NCBI GenBank assembly: GCA_002102555.1
Contig: MCFL01000054.1
Coordinates: 101,829-165,828 of the forward strand
Reading direction: 5' to 3'
DNA: 64,000 nt
From: Catenaria anguillulae PL171
Lineage: Eukaryota > Blastocladiomycota > Blastocladiomycetes > Blastocladiales > Catenariaceae
Numbering within the stretch: position 1 is the first letter of the stretch; every line of letters begins with the position of its first letter. This document shows positions 11,168 to 22,994 of the stretch, one piece after another. A program made the translations under genes and the position numbers. The notes beneath the pieces are model-generated. The model searched no databases. It was given only the letters and a program-made list of their open reading frames with translations, and was not told the DNA's origin.

Positions 11168-12445
11168 ATGCATGACTGCATCAAGGCACTCGCCGCATTG
11201 CATTCCCGCCCCGCTGAACCACCCATCTCATCGAACCATGTCGCTGCCCCCGCTGCGTCACGTGCCCCACTCGCTGCTCAACCATTTGACCAGGTCCAGT
11301 CCATCACGCACGACTTGGCACTCGCCGCGCAATCCCAACACGCTTCCTCTTCCTATTCCGCGCTCAGTCCATCCGACTGCCTCGACGCACGCATCGACCT
11401 GACACTGCCCTCGCACAATGCCGATCCACCATGGAATCGGCCTACGCCACCGCCAACGCGGCCGTCACGACGCTCGCCGAGCAGCGCCAAGCAGCCATCA
11501 CGGCCAGATTGGCAAAGTTGAACCGCGACTGGTACACCAGTCATTTGGATGCAGATATCGACAGCTATGAGCGTGCAGAGTATGTGTGCCCAATCTTCCT
11601 TGTCTCGCTCCACACGACTCTTGACTGGCGTGATCCCCTTTTCTATCACCGTGCAGCCTTTCATTCGACCCGCCCGACCTCATCTCTGCACAAGAAATTC
11701 GCGCATCCATCACCAACAAGCCCGACCTTGAAAAATTCGACAACATGTCCCCAGCCGAACTCATGGCTCGACGATTCAACGTAGAAAAGGTGGAACGTGC
11801 CCGAGAAAAGGTCAACGTCAACCGGCAAGAAAAAGCTCGCGAAAATGTCATCAAGGATCTCCGTTCCAAACTCGACAGGGAAGACAAGCGCGATGCCGAG
11901 ACGTTGAAGTGGATCCAGGTGCGACTTTTGTCGTTATTTCTTTTCGGCATCATGCACGCCAGGTTTTGATCGCCAGAAAACTTGTGTATATGTGCTAGCT
12001 CTCGTCCGATCTCGCTACCGCTTATGGCGTGGATTTGTCGGCACTCGCGGCCGAGCGTGCGGCGGCAAGAGCAAAAGGCCGCGATCCCAACCAACTGGGC
12101 CTCGCGCAGGAACAAGACGAGGACGAGGACGAGGACGAGGACACAGAGGACGGGGAGCAAGAGGCGAGTCAACGACCAAGCGATCCTGACAACGACAAGA
12201 CAAGCATTGACAATGATGATATTGCGGCGACGCCGTCCGGTGATGGTGCCGAATCGGTGGGTGCGCATGATGTTGTCATGAGTGACTTGCCGACTGACAG
12301 CGAGATGGATGCGGATGCACGATCCATGGCCACCAGTGGTCGGTCGACGCCGGAATCGTCACTCATGTCGAATACCGATGTGGAAATGGTCGATGTTGGT
12401 CAGGCCCAGGAAGAAGAAGAGGAGGAAGAGGGGGCACTCATTTAG
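11168..12445 (+). CDS. Unrecognised charged protein with acidic tail
   Basis: I do not recognise the family. Three exons join cleanly: to 11579, 11657-11919 and 11999-12445. A convincing core begins at 11431 (MESAYATANAAVTTLAEQRQ) and runs through LAKLNRDWYTSHLDADIDSYERA, DPPDLISAQEIRASITN and a strongly helical, charged segment (RFNVEKVERAREKVNVNRQEK, then LRSKLDREDKRDAETLKW) to LATAYGVDLSALAAERA. The C-terminal third is acidic, with a DEDEDEDED run and a closing EEEEEEE stretch. An upstream in-frame region starting at 11168 or later connects only if one base is missing near 11428, so the true start is uncertain. The helix looks like a coiled coil or an extended nucleic-acid/chaperone-type helix, and the acidic tail suggests a nuclear or chaperone role; both are guesses. 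The gene is tail-to-tail with the secreted-protein gene, 178 bases away. Confidence 0.6.
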
Positions 12446-12623
12446 CTTGTCGTTGCCGCTCACCACCAACGAAACATAGCAGCCTGCATCTCATTGGTCT
12501 GGTGTCCATCATGCATCGACGAAGAAAGTGAAAGATTTGGTAGCGAATCCAAGTGCAAGCATGTATTGTTTCTTTTTCCATGTCAGATACATCGACAAAA
12601 ACGACAACCTCCATAACAGCGAC

Positions 12624-13814
12624 CTAGGCACGAATGGCGGCCTTGCACTGCCCATTCTGCTGGTCGCACTGGTTGACAGAGGCGCCCTGGGCCCTGCCCT
12701 GAGCGGAATTGGCAATGTTGGCGCACAGGTTCTTTTGCACATCGCAAGAGCGGTTGAGAGCCGCGCCAAGGTTGACAAAGTCGCCGTTGACCTGGCCGTT
12801 GGCGAGAATGACTTGGAAGGGACGCGCACCGCCCACGTTGCGGACTTGCGGGGCCGCGGCGCCCAAAAGTGCGCCCGTGAAGGTTTGCAGGTTGTCGCCA
12901 CCTTGGCCTTGGTCGCCGCCACCGTTCTGGTCGTCACCACCGTTCTGGTCGCCGCCATCTTGGCCATCACCTTGGTCGCCACCATCTTGACCGTCGCCTT
13001 GGTCACCACCGTCTTGACCATCGCCTTGGTCACCACCTTCTTGACCATCGCCTTGGTCACCACCGTCTTGACCATCTCCCTGGTCGCCGCCGTCTTGCCC
13101 GTCACCTTGATCCCCGCCATCTTGACCATCCTCCCCCTGATCCCCACCATCCGCGGGCGGATTGCCAGGCTGCAACCCAGCACACCCAACGCAATCCGTC
13201 AACCCAAAGTTGACAGCCAACTGCGCAACGCTCTGGCCCTCGCACTGATTGGCATTGGCGCCCTGAACCGTGGCCTGCGCGCGCGTGTTGAAAGCGGCCG
13301 CGCCAGCAAATCCGGGGTCAATCACAGGCACAATGCACCGGACCTCTGGGCTCGCGGGCAGCGCCGTATTGGTGCAAAACGCAGGCTTGGCGTTGGCACC
13401 CGCAAACGGGTTGAAGTTCTTTTCGAGCCCGGCGAGTTTGCGGGCAACGGCAACGCCTTGTTGTTGGCAGTTGAATTGGTTGCAGCGCGTAACAATCTAC
13501 GACATGGGATGAGTATATATGAAAATCAGTATGGAATCTTCAATCAAGAAAAGTGAATGCATACGTACCTCGTCAATCAAGGCATAGCGCGCACACGCGT
13601 CGGCGCCAGCAAGCAAGGTGCTGATGAATGCACCAGCAATCTGGTCAAAGCGGCCGTCCGACGGCACGCCTGGCAAGCGCGAAAGGGCACGGATCTCGTT
13701 AAGCACGGCAGGGTTTTCTTGGCCAAAGCGGCGCTTGTGGAGTTGCGTGGGAGCCGCGGAAACGAGCGAGGCCACCAGGGCCAGGGTCAGGAGAAGAGGG
13801 GTCGAGGCGTGCAT
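12624..13814 (-). CDS. Secreted protein with Gly/Asp/Gln 9-residue repeats
   Basis: Starts at 13814 with a classical signal peptide (MHASTPLLLTLALVASLVSA then APTQLHKR). One intron (13497-13568) interrupts the gene after LIDE; the frame is intact throughout. The mature protein has a cysteine-bearing N-terminal domain (IVTRCNQFNCQQQGVAVARK, then CTNTALPASPEVRCIVP and TDCVGCAG). About eight copies of a GDGQDGGDQ-like unit follow (27-nt minisatellite, 12946-13141). The C-terminal domain reads FQVILANGQVNGDFVNLGAA, LNRSCDVQKNLCANIANS and QCDQQNGQCKAA. I have an impression of similar C-terminal domains in uncharacterised secreted fungal proteins, including basidiomycete ones, but know no function. 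The acidic, flexible repeat suggests a cell-wall or extracellular spacer. The repeat lacks hydrophobic residues and is unlike the flanking folded parts. Confidence 0.85.
12946..13141 (-). repeat. 27-nt coding minisatellite
   Basis: Tandem copies of a 27-base unit (on the + strand, tcttgaccatcgccttggtc followed by accaccg). Unit length is a multiple of three, so copy number can change without breaking frame. Central copies are nearly identical; edge copies diverge (NGGDDQNGGG and GEDGQD variants), the usual pattern of unequal exchange. It encodes the Gly/Asp/Gln linker of the secreted protein. Confidence 0.85.
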
Positions 13815-15105
13815 GATGAAGAAGAGGGTGGGAATTGGGGTCGTGTAATATTGAATCAAGGTCGAGAGTCTGAGATTGTATCGAAGGACGCGCAGCGTCT
13901 AAGTTGGCGTGTGATGAGGTCGGGATGTGATCGAGAAGAGGGCAGCTCCAGGCTGGTTTGTGTGTGGTGATGTGACAGTCGGGACGGAGATGTTGGTGCG
14001 GGGAGAACGATTGGTATTTGTAGGCATTTCAAGTGTACAAGACAGCTGAGTCGGTACAGACCATCAGGAAAGCATATGTCATGCATCGGCAATGGAGTCG
14101 GGAAAGCAGGGTTGGATAATGGACGGTGCATCATGAGCCTCTTTGGTACCGCAAAGTGGCTCCTTGGTAGTGCTACATTGCTTGCAATTGCTTGTCCTTC
14201 ATGGGTTGGCAATGGCTGCGCTAAGGGCGTCATGAAAAGGAAGAGTCAATTGGAAGCCTTCTGCGGTAGAGCTTTGATGTAAATTCTGGTGGCAATTTCT
14301 TGGCTCTGTGCAAAGCATGAGCTGCAATGTGGTACGCGAGGCTGATGGGAAGGCTTTGTCTCACTTGATCGTGTCGGGCACTTCATGAATCGATGCTCGG
14401 TTGTGCTGCCACCTTGCGGCTTGTTGTTCTTTCCAGATGCATTGGAGTCCGATGGACTGAATCGAAATGAAAGGCATTGAATTCGTCGCATCCGATTGTG
14501 CCGAAGCTCGGTACGTAGCTCGGGCTTTGATTATTACACGGTCGGATGTTTGACTGTCAGTAGGTTTGTCAACGGTTCAACAGTTGGATCTCTGGATGCA
14601 CCGAATGACTGCATGTGCGGCAATGGATGTAAAATCTTGGCGGTGGCCAGGTCTCTCGCAGGGTTCTCATGACGGACACTGACATCAGCAGAAGCTTGGC
14701 GCATCCACGCGGCCAATGACCAAGACCACTCTACGTATATGTGCCTGCAATGATAGTCGGGTGATACATATGGTGGACGAGCTTGACCCGAGCGAGGACA
14801 TGTAGAGAGCGGACAGACATCGACGACCGCACGGCAGGCTGGCAGATGTCGGTCAGTACGTGGTCGCAGCACGCTCAACACCCAACAAATCTTTCATGAT
14901 GGTTGTCCATCGATATCGATGCATGCAATACCGCTGGAGGAGAACAAAGAAACCTTCGGCATTAGCCTACCCGTCACTCTGGTGCCGCCAATCAAGCTTT
15001 TGCTGCCCTTGCCGCTCATCGCGCGCCAGCAGTAGATCGACACCCTCACCTCGCCTTCTCTCCTGCGCCCTGCTGGGTGACTCATATCATTCACATTTGA
15101 CCCAC
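13815..15105. other. Intergenic region between divergent genes
   Basis: About 1.3 kb between the start of the secreted-protein gene (-) and the start of the PROPPIN gene (+), so it should contain both promoters. Short open stretches occur on both strands (for example 14534-14881 on the - strand), but none shows a recognisable motif or a family-like composition. I see no tRNA or repeat. Confidence 0.4.
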
Positions 15106-16485
15106 ATGTATCAAACACCCTCGGCCAGCAACCTCGCCCCGATGGCCGCCGCCACCGCCCCGGTCGACGATTCCGAGTTTCGCCTCACGGTCAATCAGGA
15201 TTGTGACTGCCTGTGCCTCGCAAAGGGCGTGCGCTTGGCCGTCTTTGCCACCTTGCCCAACGGCTCGCCGCGCCGCAAGACTTGCGTTTCGCAGTCTGCG
15301 CCCATCTCCAGCACCGCCATGCTGCACAAGACGAATCTGCTTGCGTTCATTGCCGGAGCAAAGCGGAAACGCGTCAAAGTCTATGACGATCTCAAGCAGC
15401 GAACGATATTTGACATTGACTCAGCCTACCCAATCGCCCGCATCCTGCTTCGCCGCGACTCGGTCATTGTCCTCTCAACCCATGCCCTGACCGTCTATGC
15501 CCTCTCACCCACCAACCCGAGCAAGTTGTACGAGCTCGCGCTCACCAACATCACGCTCGTTGCCGCAAGCACCTCCCGCGCGCCTCGCTTCATTGTCGCC
15601 ACCGAAACACAACAGCGCGGCCATATTCAAATCCTTGATCTCACACCAACCCTTTCCGGCCAACTACCGCTGGGCCAGCCTCTCCCATCACACCACGTAG
15701 TCCTCATCAAGGCACACGACTCGTCTGTTCGTGCACTTGCCCTGTCTCCGACGGGTGCATTGGCAGCCACCGCCTCGGACCGCGGCACGCTGATTCGCGT
15801 CTGGGACACGGCCACGGGTGCCATGACGCGCGAACTTCGGCGCGGTGCTGACCCTGCGCAAATCCACTCGTTGGTCTTCTCCGCTGACGGCTCGCGCTTG
15901 GTTGTGGTCTCGGACAAGGCCACCGTGCACGTGTTCCACATTGGCGCGCCCGACACACCCATATCCTCGGCTTCTGGTGGCGGAAACGCCGGCTCATCAT
16001 CCACATCCTCCTCCAGCCCAGCCACCATCCCACATGCCACGTCGTCATCCACGAATTCGCGCCGTGCATCTGCCGAGTACCACCAGTCCGGGTTTGTCGG
16101 GTCTCCACCATCCACCAACACGCGCTCGCACCTCTCGTTTCTCACTCCACTCCTCCCGTCCTACTTCAACTCGGAATGGTCCTCGTCCTCGTGCAAGATT
16201 CCGCTGTCGGACGACCCTTCCCGCCCACCGCCCGTTATCCCGCACCTCGTCGCGTGGCTGATTGGCGACTCGGATAAGGTCATGGTTGCCAGCTCGGATG
16301 GGCGCTTGTGGCGGTTTGCACTCGACCGGCGGACAGCGGGCGTGGGGGGTACAGGTGCGGGTAGGAAAGGCCCTGGCGGTGGCGCAGGGTCTGAGGGGGT
16401 TTTGGATGGCGTGTGGCGCGTCAGGTGGCCAGAAGAACAAGTAGGGGGGATGGCAGATGAGTTACCCGTTGTGGAGGATTTGTAA
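15106..16485 (+). CDS. PROPPIN (Atg18/WIPI family, WIPI3/4-like) WD-repeat protein
   Basis: Seven-bladed beta-propeller that binds PI3P/PI(3,5)P2 on autophagic and endosomal membranes. Single uninterrupted exon of 459 residues from the ATG at 15106. The N-terminus reads FRLTVNQDCDCLCLAKGVRL. Blade-like segments follow: KRKRVKVYDDLKQRTIFDID, HDSSVRALALSPTGALAATA and SDRGTLIRVWDTATGAMTRE. The phosphoinositide-binding motif is L-R-R-G (ELRRGADPAQIHSLVFSADG), as in human WIPI3/WIPI4 rather than the F-R-R-G of Atg18/WIPI1/2. A serine-rich insertion (about residues 290-345) falls where the membrane-inserting 6CD loop is in PROPPINs, and the last blade ends in a glycine-rich stretch. Autophagy or lipid-transfer (Atg2-binding) function is inferred from the clade. 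A T run begins about 15 bases after the stop. Confidence 0.88.
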   Translation: MYQTPSASNLAPMAAATAPVDDSEFRLTVNQDCDCLCLAKGVRLAVFATLPNGSPRRKTCVSQSAPISSTAMLHKTNLLAFIAGAKRKRVKVYDDLKQRTIFDIDSAYPIARILLRRDSVIVLSTHALTVYALSPTNPSKLYELALTNITLVAASTSRAPRFIVATETQQRGHIQILDLTPTLSGQLPLGQPLPSHHVVLIKAHDSSVRALALSPTGALAATASDRGTLIRVWDTATGAMTRELRRGADPAQIHSLVFSADGSRLVVVSDKATVHVFHIGAPDTPISSASGGGNAGSSSTSSSSPATIPHATSSSTNSRRASAEYHQSGFVGSPPSTNTRSHLSFLTPLLPSYFNSEWSSSSCKIPLSDDPSRPPPVIPHLVAWLIGDSDKVMVASSDGRLWRFALDRRTAGVGGTGAGRKGPGGGAGSEGVLDGVWRVRWPEEQVGGMADELPVVEDL

Positions 16486-18925
16486 GAAGGAGACGTCTTG
16501 TTTTTTTTTTTTGTCTCGGGTCGGCGGTTGATGCAAGTGTACCTTTGTAAATCCTTGGTTGCACATGTCCGCGACACAGGCTCGAGAAAACGAGCCACGG
16601 TTTGGCCCTCAAGGATGTCACTGGATGGTCCCTATGCACCGAATCCTTTCCACTGAATATCGCCACCAAAGCGATTCGGGTATTTGTGCGCTTTTGCAAC
16701 AGACTTCGACAGGAACGCGTCTGGTCACAAGCACCGACATCGCGATGAACTATCGTGCTTCTTCCACTCTGTGACTTAAGCACTCTCAAAAGATTTTTAT
16801 TGCAACACTGAAGGTCCTCATATACATAGAAGCTTCGCTCCAGAGAGGAAAGGGTTTATGACATTGACCTGTTTTTGTGACAGGTGATCAATTTCGAAAT
16901 GTCTCACATGCCCCAAGTCGCACGATTGGCACGTCAATCCCGTCGGGCCTTCGGGGCCGGCAGGCTCCTGGTTAGTTGTGAATGAAATGGGATGGCGGCT
17001 CGTAATGGCCTTGTGCCGGGGCCTCACATTTCTGTCGCCACGCCGGCCAAGACGGCGATGGTGTAGCCGGCCAAGTACACCGGTTGTGGGGGCTTTCATT
17101 TCGCCCAGCAAGTGGCGGGGCTTTCACGTTTCGGAACAAATCAAATGGTCCTTCCCTCCCACAAAACCCGCACGAGGACACTTTTTCTGGCTACTTTTTC
17201 CGTTTCGGATTCCATCCGGTGGCAAGCTCCTTGTTCTCGCCTCTTTTATCCGACCAGTTGGGAAACAAGGTGCACCGCCAGCAAATCCCTACCCACATGT
17301 GACTAATTTTCTTCGTTTTAGACGCAACGTGTACCTGTGCATGCATGCCCTGATGTACTCGAGATAACGACAGATAAGTCGACGGTTGCGGATAAATGGC
17401 TGACTTTGTACAATCGGACGGGCGGCCAACGATCATTGCGGAATAACACAAACATGTTGGCTCAAGATGATGACGGGAGGAGTACCTGATGGACAGAGTG
17501 GAGGGGAAGAAAGCTCATGTTCGAGTTAAAAGTGTTCTGGGGAAACTAGGCTGTCCGTCTTAATTACGAGCTGATGTGGCCGGACGGATCAATGTTCCCA
17601 CGATAAGCGAGTCCAATGGCTTTGAGTCCGCAGTGTGTCCGAGATGAGAGCGGTTCACCCCAGTCCCAAACAAACACGCCGACAAGCGCGATGAATAATC
17701 TGCCACTCGTCGCGAAGTTTGGGCTTATGAACTTGAGAGATTGGTCGTGCGCAGTCGAGGAGCGAGCCCAGCTAGCCTGCGACTCGAAAACACGGGGTAC
17801 CTACCTATGTAAATGCGACAAGAACATAAAGAATGATTTGCCTGCGGAAGGTATGTCTCCGCTGTACAGTACCCACCACGCCGATCGGCTTCTCCTCAGA
17901 TCTTGCCGTGCGATTGTTTCGAGAGTTGCCCGGAAGCGGGCCATTCACAAGGATAACGGCAGCACTCGCAGGGTGCTTTGGCAAACCAAACCAAACCAAA
18001 CCAACCACGCCCATAGAGCGTCGCCACCTGTGCTGCCTCGTGATAAAACGTGAAATCCAGCGAGTTTTGTCTTTATCTTGCTTTTCCCGGTAAGAACAAG
18101 GAACGAGGGGCGGCGGTGGCATTCAAACGCGGGGAGAGTGACCTGGGCGATGGTTCTGTACAACTTTGGCAATGGAAACGCCCACTTGTGACACATTCGC
18201 GCCGTTTGTTGGCGGTTCCCCTGTTCCCAGGCTCACGTTATGTCTTTTCTGAGCACCATTCAAACAGTTTTCCCGACGGACCGAACATGGAAAAATCGTG
18301 ACTCTGGATGCCCACCTCCTTGACTTCTTACATACATATAACCTAGCCTGGCCCCTCACTTTCCGCCCAAAATTTGAGCCTGTTTGGCCATCCCGTTAAC
18401 AATCATTTATTTACTTGCAAGATATAGTATTCATCGTGTACATCGCACCGCTCGCCTTCGCCACGCACAATACATGTACGTCCTCCTTATTCTCGTCTTC
18501 GCCCACCACTGCTCACGGCTACGCAGCAACTGGCCACTGAGCTGTGACGAGACTCCCCTCTTTTGCGGCCTTCGACCAGTTCGATCCCTCCAACCCGTCG
18601 AGCAACAGCCAGTAATCGGGCGTGGTCACATCGCCCGCGTCCGATCACGGCCGCTCCGCTCTCCGCACCTACATATATACTTGGGCCCCGCTCGCGGCGC
18701 AAGCAAGCACAAACAATCTTTGATGGACCAGAGCAAGAGACAAGCCTTGGTGCATCCAAGATTGATCGGACGGACTGGCTCACCCATCAATGAGCTAAAT
18801 TCCGTTTGCGCCCGCGCCGCTGTCTGTTTCCTTGTATCGTTTACCCGCATTTAACTCGACCCCTTGATTCGCATCCCTTCTCTCGCACACTAGCCCTCCA
18901 ATCTCATTTTCATTTATCCGGCAGC
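16486..18925. other. Gene-free region upstream of the Zn2Cys6 gene
   Basis: About 2.4 kb with no open frame I can support. It holds a T run just after the PROPPIN stop (16501-16512), a five-copy CAAAC repeat (17982-18006) and mixed unique sequence. Because the next gene is a transcription factor on the same strand, an extended promoter or long 5' UTR is plausible. I saw no tRNA- or rRNA-like sequence by eye. Confidence 0.4.
17982..18006 (+). repeat. (CAAAC)5 short tandem repeat
   Basis: Five consecutive copies of CAAAC, the last one slightly altered, in the gene-free stretch upstream of the Zn2Cys6 regulator. Simple microsatellite, no further role visible. Confidence 0.75.
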
Positions 18926-21900
18926 ATGGCCTCACCACTTCGCCTGTCGCCACATCCCGTCAATCTTCACGTCCCGCCTCGACCGCCGGTCGCGGTCAAC
19001 TTCCATCGCAATACGGCTCCGCAAGATCACGTCGAGTTGGACCAACATGACGAGCTCATGGACGAAGACAACCATTCCGAGCAGCAAGATGTCCTTGTCG
19101 ATACTGCCAGCGGCCAAGGGACGCCACAGCAGCCGAACGAACGCATGGCAGCTGTGCCCCCCGCGCCTTCGGGTCCACAGGGTCTTCCCATCGTCGCGTC
19201 AGCAGCGGACACAGAGGCCACTAGTAGCGCGAGCACAAGTCTCCAGCCAACGAGTGCAGCTGCAGCAGGCTCGGGCGACGGGTTGGCGCCAAGGAAAAGG
19301 AAACGTTTGACGCGTGCGTGCGATTCCTGCCGCCGGCGCAAAATCAAGTGCGATGGGTTGTCCGGTTGTGGGCCGTGCCGGGCGCAAGCCGTCGAGTGCA
19401 CGTATAATGATGTGATGCGGAAACGAGGTTCGCCATTCATTTCTTGCTCGCTCCATTTGTGCTCCCCACCGCGACCATCCCTTCTTCGAGCTTCCTTCCG
19501 CTGCCATACCTGCCTTTTCCCAACAATGTTCTTTTGTTCCTCTTATTTGTCAACACTTCATCATGCACTGGTCATTCAAGCCGCGTTTCTGCTCGCAAGA
19601 GTGACTGCCGTGTGACCCGCCGTTGTTTTCTCTCCACCCAACGATGCCCCACCTGATTCAGTGTGACGATGTTCCTGACGCGCTGTGAGATTGCACCGTC
19701 CGCTGCTCGAAACACTCATGGCATCTTTCTTGCCAAACCCCACGCTGCCCAATGATTCTCTCCCTGCGCCTTGTCGCTTTTCTTCTGCTGCCCATGCATC
19801 CTTCTTGGCTTTCGGTTGTGATCGGAACCGGATGCGGCGGATCAAAAGCCGCGAACAACGCGCACGGACTGGTGTCGCTGCGTTTCATGCTGACGCCGAT
19901 CACGCAAGCACATATGCGCCATTACGGCCAAAGCATTTCTTACCCCTTTTCGTTTCCCTACGCAAACATTTATCCGGCCTGAACCGCGTGATGTGTGTTC
20001 GTGGGCCATTGTGCTTGAGCGAAGAATCATCTGTTCCTTCCAACATGGCATTCCTTCAGTTGCTTTCTTTGGCACCGTCGCAATGGGCAGAATTGTCGCG
20101 CTAACCAATCGGGCTGTGACTGTGTTCTTGTAGGCCCCCGCAATGGCCGCAAGTCTGGTGGTTCCATGGCCAACGAAAGCGGCGGGGACGCAGCTGCCCC
20201 GCTCCCCGCCAGCCAGCCACGTCCGTCACGTTGGCCACCCTGGTCCGACTCAGGATCACGCTATTCAGCCCCTCCCACTCACTCAACACTTCATGCGACC
20301 ACAAGGACCTTCCCCGGCAGCTTACCCATACCCTAACACCATCAACCTCCCGTTGCACAACCGTACCCGGCTCCTGGCCACTCAACGTATCAGCAGGGAC
20401 ATCACAACGTGATTCCACACCGGACGGAGCATCAGACACTCCACTCGCCTGCCTACTTGCCGGACGATCCTCATCTGCTTGTGCACCGCTACGGCCACCC
20501 TGTCCCTATCCCATTCGCTCTCGCAGGAAGCGGCACGTCCCGTGCGCACGGTCGTGACTATGAACGGCAAGATGCTCGCCCCACCACGATCCACTCTTCA
20601 TTCGCAAGGCCATTTGGCGCCTGCTCACCCTCACTTTGGACCCAGCCCAACCACCGGCCGATTCCGACAGGCGCTCTTGCACACGATGCCCACCATCATC
20701 AGCTGTATCACGATTCACCAAAGTACCACGGGCTTCCGACACACCATCCTGAGGCGTATTGCAACGGTGGTGATGTGATGCGTACTTCTCCCTCGCGACC
20801 ATTGCATCCTCCCCAAAGACCAATCCCTTTGGTGGGTCAGAGTACCCGAGTGGACTCGACCGCCAGCCGTCATTCGGTACGCTTTCGTAACTTTCTGTGA
20901 GTGACAACTTGAAAAATTCCCAAGACTGAACGCGTCAACTTTCTCGCAACTGGCAACAATCCTTAGGCTCACCCCAACGGTCCTACCGTCTCGACCATGT
21001 CCGTCTTGCCATTCACCATTACGCAACATCCGACTTGTCTGCTCTCGATCCGCCATCGCTCCGCTCCTGGGCACTCTCGCGCCCACTCGACTCGGTGCCC
21101 AATCTTTGCCTCCCGTGCTTCAGAGACGCTGGGTTTGGCCATCGCATCGTTCATTTGCCGGCCGAGGGCCAGCATTTCTATGCCGGGCAGACTGTGCTCC
21201 ACCAACACTCCCTGAAGTGTCTGAATGGATTGCGCTCGCGGCTGGAACCGCATTGACGGACATGACCGCGTGCCCAGAGACTGTGTTGACGTTGCTCTTG
21301 TTGACGCGCGCAGAGTTGTTGGTTGGGAACATTGTGTCGGCATGGCGGTTGGTTGGCGGTGCTTGGACATCAGTGCAATTGCTGAGGGATTTCGCGGCGG
21401 TGAATCAAGGCTTTGGATCAGAGGCTCTGCAACGGGCGAGGAAGCGGTCGGCGTCGGGATCGCTTTGGAGCACCAAATCCTGGATTCAGATCCATTGGGC
21501 AAGTTCCCAGTGGATGAGCTCGTTTTGGCTGCGGTTTCCATGCACTTGTTGGTTGCCACCATTCTTGGCACTTCGCCGTCATTGGATTTGCCAACACTTG
21601 CCTGTGGCGCTCCGATGTCACCCCATGATCCCATTCGCGCGAGCGAGCGTGACTTGACACTTGCCATTGCCAGCGCCGTACAATTTGCCAACTCGCCCAA
21701 CCCACAAGCAACCGTGCGCTCGCTCGTGGCCGACATTGAGCGGTGCATCACAGCTTGCCCCGAGCCGCTCGTCTTCCCGCCAGCCGCCCCAAACCTTTTG
21801 GTCGCATCCACGGCATCCCACGTTCAAGCCCATGCCACGCTCATCATGCTCACACGCCCTGCCATCTTGCGCACGCTCAACCTGCTTCCCAGCTCTTCCA

Positions 21901-22994
21901 GCCAGCCGGCCGCCCGCTCGCCCCATGGCGACGTTCCCGCGCCGAGGTCGCCGGGTGAATTCGAGATTCTGTTTGGGGCCATGTCGCGCTCCACGGGCGC
22001 ACTTGTCCGAGTTGCGCAGTGGATTTCGGTGCAATCTGCGTGCATGACACCAGGCTGCGGCACGCGATCACTTTTTGACGCCGATGCTCGCCAATGCCAT
22101 GCATCAAGCCGCGACTGGCGTGGCCATGATTGTTGCCTCGAGCGCGCAAAAGCAGCAGGCTCTTGGCCGGCAATCCCACGACTTGCCGCATCACCAATCG
22201 GCGGCAAAGTCGCTCTTGGCTGCCCTCGAGGTGGTCTCGGCAGCGTCCTCGGCACACGCCAGCGGTTCGCCGTCGATTGTGGATCGATACCTTGGCACCG
22301 TCATTGAGCTGAGCACGCGCTTGGCCACTATTCCTGCCGGCTCCCCGCTTCCGACCGAGTTCCTGTTCCACTCAACCAGTCCGATGCTATCCGCGTGACC
22401 AATTCGTCCATGGGCCTTCCGATTCCCTCTCCATATCGCACGCCAATTGCAGTCCCGCACACATCCAACATGCGCCAACCACTTGCGCCTAATAGCGACG
22501 CGGCGCGGATGCACATGGACCGCAGTGACTGGCGCATGCATGGACCCGCCCCTGGCCGACTGAGCGAAACTGCCTTGGCTGCAGGCCACCTCCGCCCCCC
22601 GCCTCTTCCCAACTCGAACTCGCCCTCGTATTCTTCGTCGTCTGCTCCTCGACTTTCCCAACCGCTGACCCAGTCGCCGCCCGAATCACTTCGGCCCATG
22701 CTCCCTCCAATCTCGTCATTTCTTCCGAAACCCGATCAGATATCGACAGCTGTCAACCCCAACAACGGCAGTGCAATCCGTGACACGTCATCATTGTCAC
22801 GCTCGCCTCCAGCCGCAGCCCCAGTCGGTCATGCCAGCAACGGCGGCGTGAGCCACAACGGTAGGCAAGCAGAGAGCCCAGGGTTGGCCATGTTGCGAAT
22901 GGCGGCAGCAGCAGCGACCATGTCGGATTCGGGATTTGATGTTCGTTCCCTGGCCGCGACAGGTGATGGAGCTGGCGGCGAGAGTAGAGTTTGA
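18926..22994 (+). CDS. Zn2Cys6 fungal transcription factor, frameshifted
   Basis: DNA-binding regulator. A Ser/Pro-rich N-terminus leads to the zinc cluster at about residues 132-154 (RACDSCRRRKIKCD, then CGPCRAQAVEC). Spacing is C-x2-C-x6-C-x5-C-x2-C-x6-C, the canonical Zn2Cys6 pattern, preceded by a basic RKRKR stretch. An unusually long intron (19428-20133) follows immediately, then a linker (GPRNGRKSGGSMANES...) and a second intron (20877-20966). The middle region (VLTLLLLTRAELLVGNIVSA, WRLVGGAWTSVQLL) resembles the fungal-specific TF domain. The C-terminus is a long Ser/Pro/Asn-rich tail ending in GDGAGGESRV. Several single-base shifts are required between 20340 and 22400, so internal boundaries are approximate. 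Target genes cannot be inferred. A T run starts 4 bases after the stop. Confidence 0.82.

Noticed and set aside
12946-13141. Regular 27-nt repeats as a possible CRISPR array
   Set aside because: Copies are adjacent with no unique spacers, the unit is in frame within a coding sequence, and the genome is eukaryotic.
12528-13556. A 342-residue open frame on the + strand with long hydrophobic Val/Thr/Leu/Ala repeats
   Set aside because: It is the antisense of the Gly/Asp/Gln minisatellite; the - strand frame has a signal peptide, a proper intron and conserved cysteines. The apparent membrane protein is an artefact of the repeat.
20969-21811. A 280-residue open frame on the - strand
   Set aside because: Overlaps the middle domain of the Zn2Cys6 regulator in antisense and shows only biased composition.
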